Origin: an uncultured Oscillospiraceae bacterium | Lineage (GTDB): Bacteria; Bacillota; Clostridia; Oscillospirales; Acutalibacteraceae | NCBI GenBank assembly: GCA_900542375.1 | Contig: UQNI01000050.1 | Span: 1-14,441, forward strand | Direction: 5' to 3' | DNA: 14,441 nucleotides | Translations under genes and position numbers: made by a program | Shown: piece after piece, positions 12,098 to 14,441 of the stretch | How positions within the stretch are numbered: the first letter of the stretch is position 1 | Layout of the letters: every line of letters begins with the position of its first letter | Notes under the pieces: generated by a model | What the model was told of the DNA's origin: nothing | What the model saw: the letters and a program-made list of their open reading frames with translations, nothing else | Databases searched by the model: none

Positions 12098-14441
12098 ATG
12101 AAGTTATCAGTAGTAGGATACCCTAGAATAGGTACCTTAAGAGAATTAAAATTTGCAAGTGAAGCTTATTTTAAACATACCATAGAGCAAACAGAATTAA
12201 AACAAACAGCAAATAGATTACGCAAGAAGCACTGGAAAACGCAGCTGGAACATGGCATTGAATTTATTCCCTCCAACGATTTTTCTTTTTATGATACAAC
12301 GTTGGATACCGCAGTACTTCTGAATATCATACCGTCCCGTTACCGGAAGTTGGGCTTATCTCCGTTGGATACTTATTTTGCAATGGCGAGGGGATATCAG
12401 GGAAAACATGGAGATGTAAAAGCATTGGCGATGAAGAAATGGTTTCACACCAATTATCATTACATTGTACCTGAATTGGAAGATGATACGGAAATATGTC
12501 TGTGCGGCACAAAAGCGTTTGATGAATATTTGGAGGCAAAAGAGCTGGGAATAGAAACAAAGCCTGTCATCTTAGGTGCCTTCACCTTGCTGAAATTATT
12601 GAAGTTCTCAGGAAGCAAGACACAAGAAGATGTGATTGATGATTTTGTCGTTGCATATATGGATATTGTAACAAAATTTCATTCGATTGGAGCTCAGTGG
12701 ATTCAATTTGATGAACCGTACCTGGTGCGAGATTTGTCAAAAGAAGATATAGCGCTGTTTCATCAGCTTTACAGCAAAATTTTGTCAGTCAAACATTCTG
12801 TTCATGTGTTGCTCCAAACATATTTTGGGGATATACGCGACTGCTATCAAGAGGTCTGTTCGCTTCCTTTTGATGGTGTGGGCCTGGATTTAGTTGAGGG
12901 AGTAAAGTCACTGGAGTTAATCCAAACTTATGGGTTCCCGGCCGATAAAATTTTGTTTGCAGGCGTGATAAACGGAAAAAATATTTGGCGCAATGCGTAT
13001 GCGAAAACTTGCAGCTTGATAGAAACCTTGCAGACTTATTGCAATGAGATTGTATTAAGTACATCTTGTTCGCTGCAGCATGTACCATATACATTGGAAC
13101 ATGAAAATAAGCTTTCCCAAGATTATAAAAAGTATTTTGCGTTTGCCGAAGAAAAATTAAGAGAATTACAAGAATTAAAAGAAATTTTAGAAGAGAATAC
13201 TTATCAAACAGAGCAATTTCTGCAAAATTGCCAACTGTTCGGCCAAGAAAGAAGCGGAATCAATCATGCAGTACAAGAACGTGTCGCGGCTATTCAAGAC
13301 AACGATTTTGTCAGACTGCCTGAGTTTACAGCACGTGAACAAATACAAAAAGAGATTCTGAATCTGCCATTGTTTCCAACGACTACGATAGGTTCTTTTC
13401 CGCAAACATCCGATGTAAAGTTAAACCGAAAGGCATTCAAAGCGGGAGAAATTTCAAAAGAACAATATGTACAATTTAACCGCAATAAAATTGCAGAATG
13501 TATAAAGCTGCAAGAAGATATTGGATTGGACGTATTGGTACATGGAGAATATGAACGCAACGATATGGTAGAGTATTTTGGAGAATGTCTGAACGGATTT
13601 TTGTTTACAGAGAAAGCGTGGGTACAGTCTTATGGTACCCGTTGTGTGAAGCCGCCTATTATCTGGGGAGATATTTCCAGGGAAACGCCTATGACGGTAG
13701 AATGGTCTGTATATGCACAAAGCTTAACAGATAGACCGATGAAAGGTATGCTGACAGGTCCGGTGACCATTTTGAATTGGTCTTTTCCAAGAGAGGATAT
13801 TTCTTTAAAAGAATGTGCTTATCAAATCGCTTTCGCAATCCGTGATGAAGTATTGGACTTAGAAGCAAATGGTATCCGAGTCATTCAAGTAGATGAAGCT
13901 GCATTAAGAGAGAAACTTCCGCTGAGAAAATCCGAGTGGGAGGAAGCGTATCTTAGCTGGGCCATTCCGGCTTTCCGTTTGGTTCACAGCAGAGTCAAAG
14001 CTGAAACACAAATACATACACATATGTGTTACAGCGAATTTACGGATATTATCTCTGCAATTGATGATATGGATGCTGATGTAATAACATTTGAAGCGTC
14101 ACGTTCTAATCTTGCTATTCTTGACGCTTTACAAGAAAATCATTTTCAAACTCAGGTAGGTCCCGGTGTATATGACATTCATTCTGAACGCATTCCATCT
14201 GTAGAAGAAATAAAACAAGTTTTGGATTTGATGCTGGAAAAGCTTCCAAAAGAAAAGCTCTGGGTCAATCCTGACTGTGGTTTGAAAACCAGAGGTACGG
14301 CAGAAACAAAACCGAGTCTGGAAGGCTTTGAAAAAGGTCAAGTAACTGAATTAGGCGCTGTGAACGTGATGACAGGTATCTATACCGGTCGTTCTCCTAA
14401 AGATAAATTCTTCGTTAAGAATGAAGCTTCTGAAAATTCAG
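12098..14441 (+). CDS. metE: Cobalamin-independent methionine synthase, fused at its end (partial)
   Basis: MetE transfers the methyl group of 5-methyltetrahydropteroyl-triglutamate to homocysteine, the last step of methionine synthesis, in the cytoplasm. The frame starts at ATG 12098 (MKLSVVGYPRIG) and is open to the window end (781 codons, no stop). Both barrels are present: the N-terminal domain (1 to about 350) and the catalytic C-terminal domain from LPLFPTTTIGSFPQT. The zinc ligands His642, Cys644 (HTHMCYSEF), Glu666 (ITFEASRS) and Cys727 (NPDCGLKTRG) lie one residue from E. coli His641, Cys643, Glu665 and Cys726. After Gly733 the expected GWxET..LxNMV..A ending of about 20 residues is missing. 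The frame continues as PckA-like sequence (see the entry at 14297). All catalytic residues precede the junction, so this part could still be active. Regulation probably runs through the MET-box-like site. Confidence 0.93.
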   Translation, partial: MKLSVVGYPRIGTLRELKFASEAYFKHTIEQTELKQTANRLRKKHWKTQLEHGIEFIPSNDFSFYDTTLDTAVLLNIIPSRYRKLGLSPLDTYFAMARGYQGKHGDVKALAMKKWFHTNYHYIVPELEDDTEICLCGTKAFDEYLEAKELGIETKPVILGAFTLLKLLKFSGSKTQEDVIDDFVVAYMDIVTKFHSIGAQWIQFDEPYLVRDLSKEDIALFHQLYSKILSVKHSVHVLLQTYFGDIRDCYQEVCSLPFDGVGLDLVEGVKSLELIQTYGFPADKILFAGVINGKNIWRNAYAKTCSLIETLQTYCNEIVLSTSCSLQHVPYTLEHENKLSQDYKKYFAFAEEKLRELQELKEILEENTYQTEQFLQNCQLFGQERSGINHAVQERVAAIQDNDFVRLPEFTAREQIQKEILNLPLFPTTTIGSFPQTSDVKLNRKAFKAGEISKEQYVQFNRNKIAECIKLQEDIGLDVLVHGEYERNDMVEYFGECLNGFLFTEKAWVQSYGTRCVKPPIIWGDISRETPMTVEWSVYAQSLTDRPMKGMLTGPVTILNWSFPREDISLKECAYQIAFAIRDEVLDLEANGIRVIQVDEAALREKLPLRKSEWEEAYLSWAIPAFRLVHSRVKAETQIHTHMCYSEFTDIISAIDDMDADVITFEASRSNLAILDALQENHFQTQVGPGVYDIHSERIPSVEEIKQVLDLMLEKLPKEKLWVNPDCGLKTRGTAETKPSLEGFEKGQVTELGAVNVMTGIYTGRSPKDKFFVKNEASENS
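14297..14441 (+). other. pckA: PckA-like (ATP-type PEP carboxykinase) segment fused to metE
   Basis: The last 48 codons read TAETKPSLEGFEKGQVTELG and onward through GAVNVMTGIYTGRSPKDKFF to the edge. This is the N-terminal region of ATP-dependent PEP carboxykinase, not MetE: family members have a LEGFEKG...TELGAVNV...TGIYTGRSPKDK block, whose Arg in GRSPKDK contacts substrate. It lacks an initiator and the roughly 20-30 residues that normally precede this block, and is in frame with metE. MetE ends with a similar AETK..LE stretch at this point, so the junction (about 14294-14323) sits in a patch of likeness between the two genes. The codons here (CGT, GGT, TTC, AAC, ATC, GTT) look more like a highly expressed gene than metE, though the sample is small. 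The rest lies outside the window. Confidence 0.85.

Noticed and set aside
12327..14341. Minus-strand open frames across the metE region
   Set aside because: They are shadows of the metE reading frame, which has clear family motifs over its whole length.
1..14441. CRISPR arrays, insertion sequences, prophage or defence cassette
   Set aside because: I saw no regularly spaced repeats, transposase, integrase, phage structural genes or known defence genes. The serine recombinase alone is not enough.

Overview
The window reads as a low-GC, Gram-positive chromosome segment, most likely from a member of the Clostridia (Bacillota). The signs are A/T-rich intergenic DNA, strong AGGAGG-type ribosome binding sites with some TTG starts, a tRNA with encoded CCA, intrinsic terminators with T-runs, a sortase-type surface protein with an SPQTG signal, and an AbrB/SpoVT-type regulator. 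I cannot name a species.

Left part (1-3606): a tRNA-Thr(GGT) and two terminators are followed by a large leftward gene for a secreted, cell-wall-anchored protein with a Big_2 domain. A small serine recombinase gene is divergent from it. The roughly 400 bp between them carries short repeats and palindromes that could be regulatory. Downstream of the recombinase lies about 850 bp without a convincing gene. It contains a possible structured RNA, an orphan terminator, and the likely control region of the next operon.

Middle part (4038-10718): a compact rightward operon encodes a TetR-type regulator, two ATPases, a lipoprotein substrate-binding protein, a SAM-dependent methyltransferase and two permeases of the Opp/Dpp/Nik ABC importer class. 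Genes overlap by 4-11 bp or are closely spaced, hairpins flank the substrate-binding protein gene, and a strong terminator closes the unit. A methyltransferase inside a nickel/peptide-type importer suggests uptake of a small molecule or metal chelate whose handling involves methylation. The substrate cannot be read from the sequence.

Right part (10735-14441): a leftward XRE-type repressor faces a rightward regulator of unusual architecture: a degenerate SLOG-like Rossmann domain, an AbrB/SpoVT swapped-hairpin domain and a four-cysteine zinc ribbon. Their shared promoter region carries repeated TACAGTAAT/ATTACTGTA operators, one of them overlapping a near-consensus promoter. Next comes metE (cobalamin-independent methionine synthase), preceded by a palindrome resembling the LysR-type MET-box. 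The metE frame does not end as MetE should. After the last zinc-ligand motif it passes in frame into sequence that looks like the N-terminal part of ATP-type PEP carboxykinase (PckA) and runs off the window edge. This junction is either a natural gene fusion/rearrangement or an assembly chimera.

The most notable items are the MetE-PckA junction, the SLOG-AbrB-zinc-ribbon regulator with its divergent XRE partner, and the importer operon with an embedded methyltransferase.
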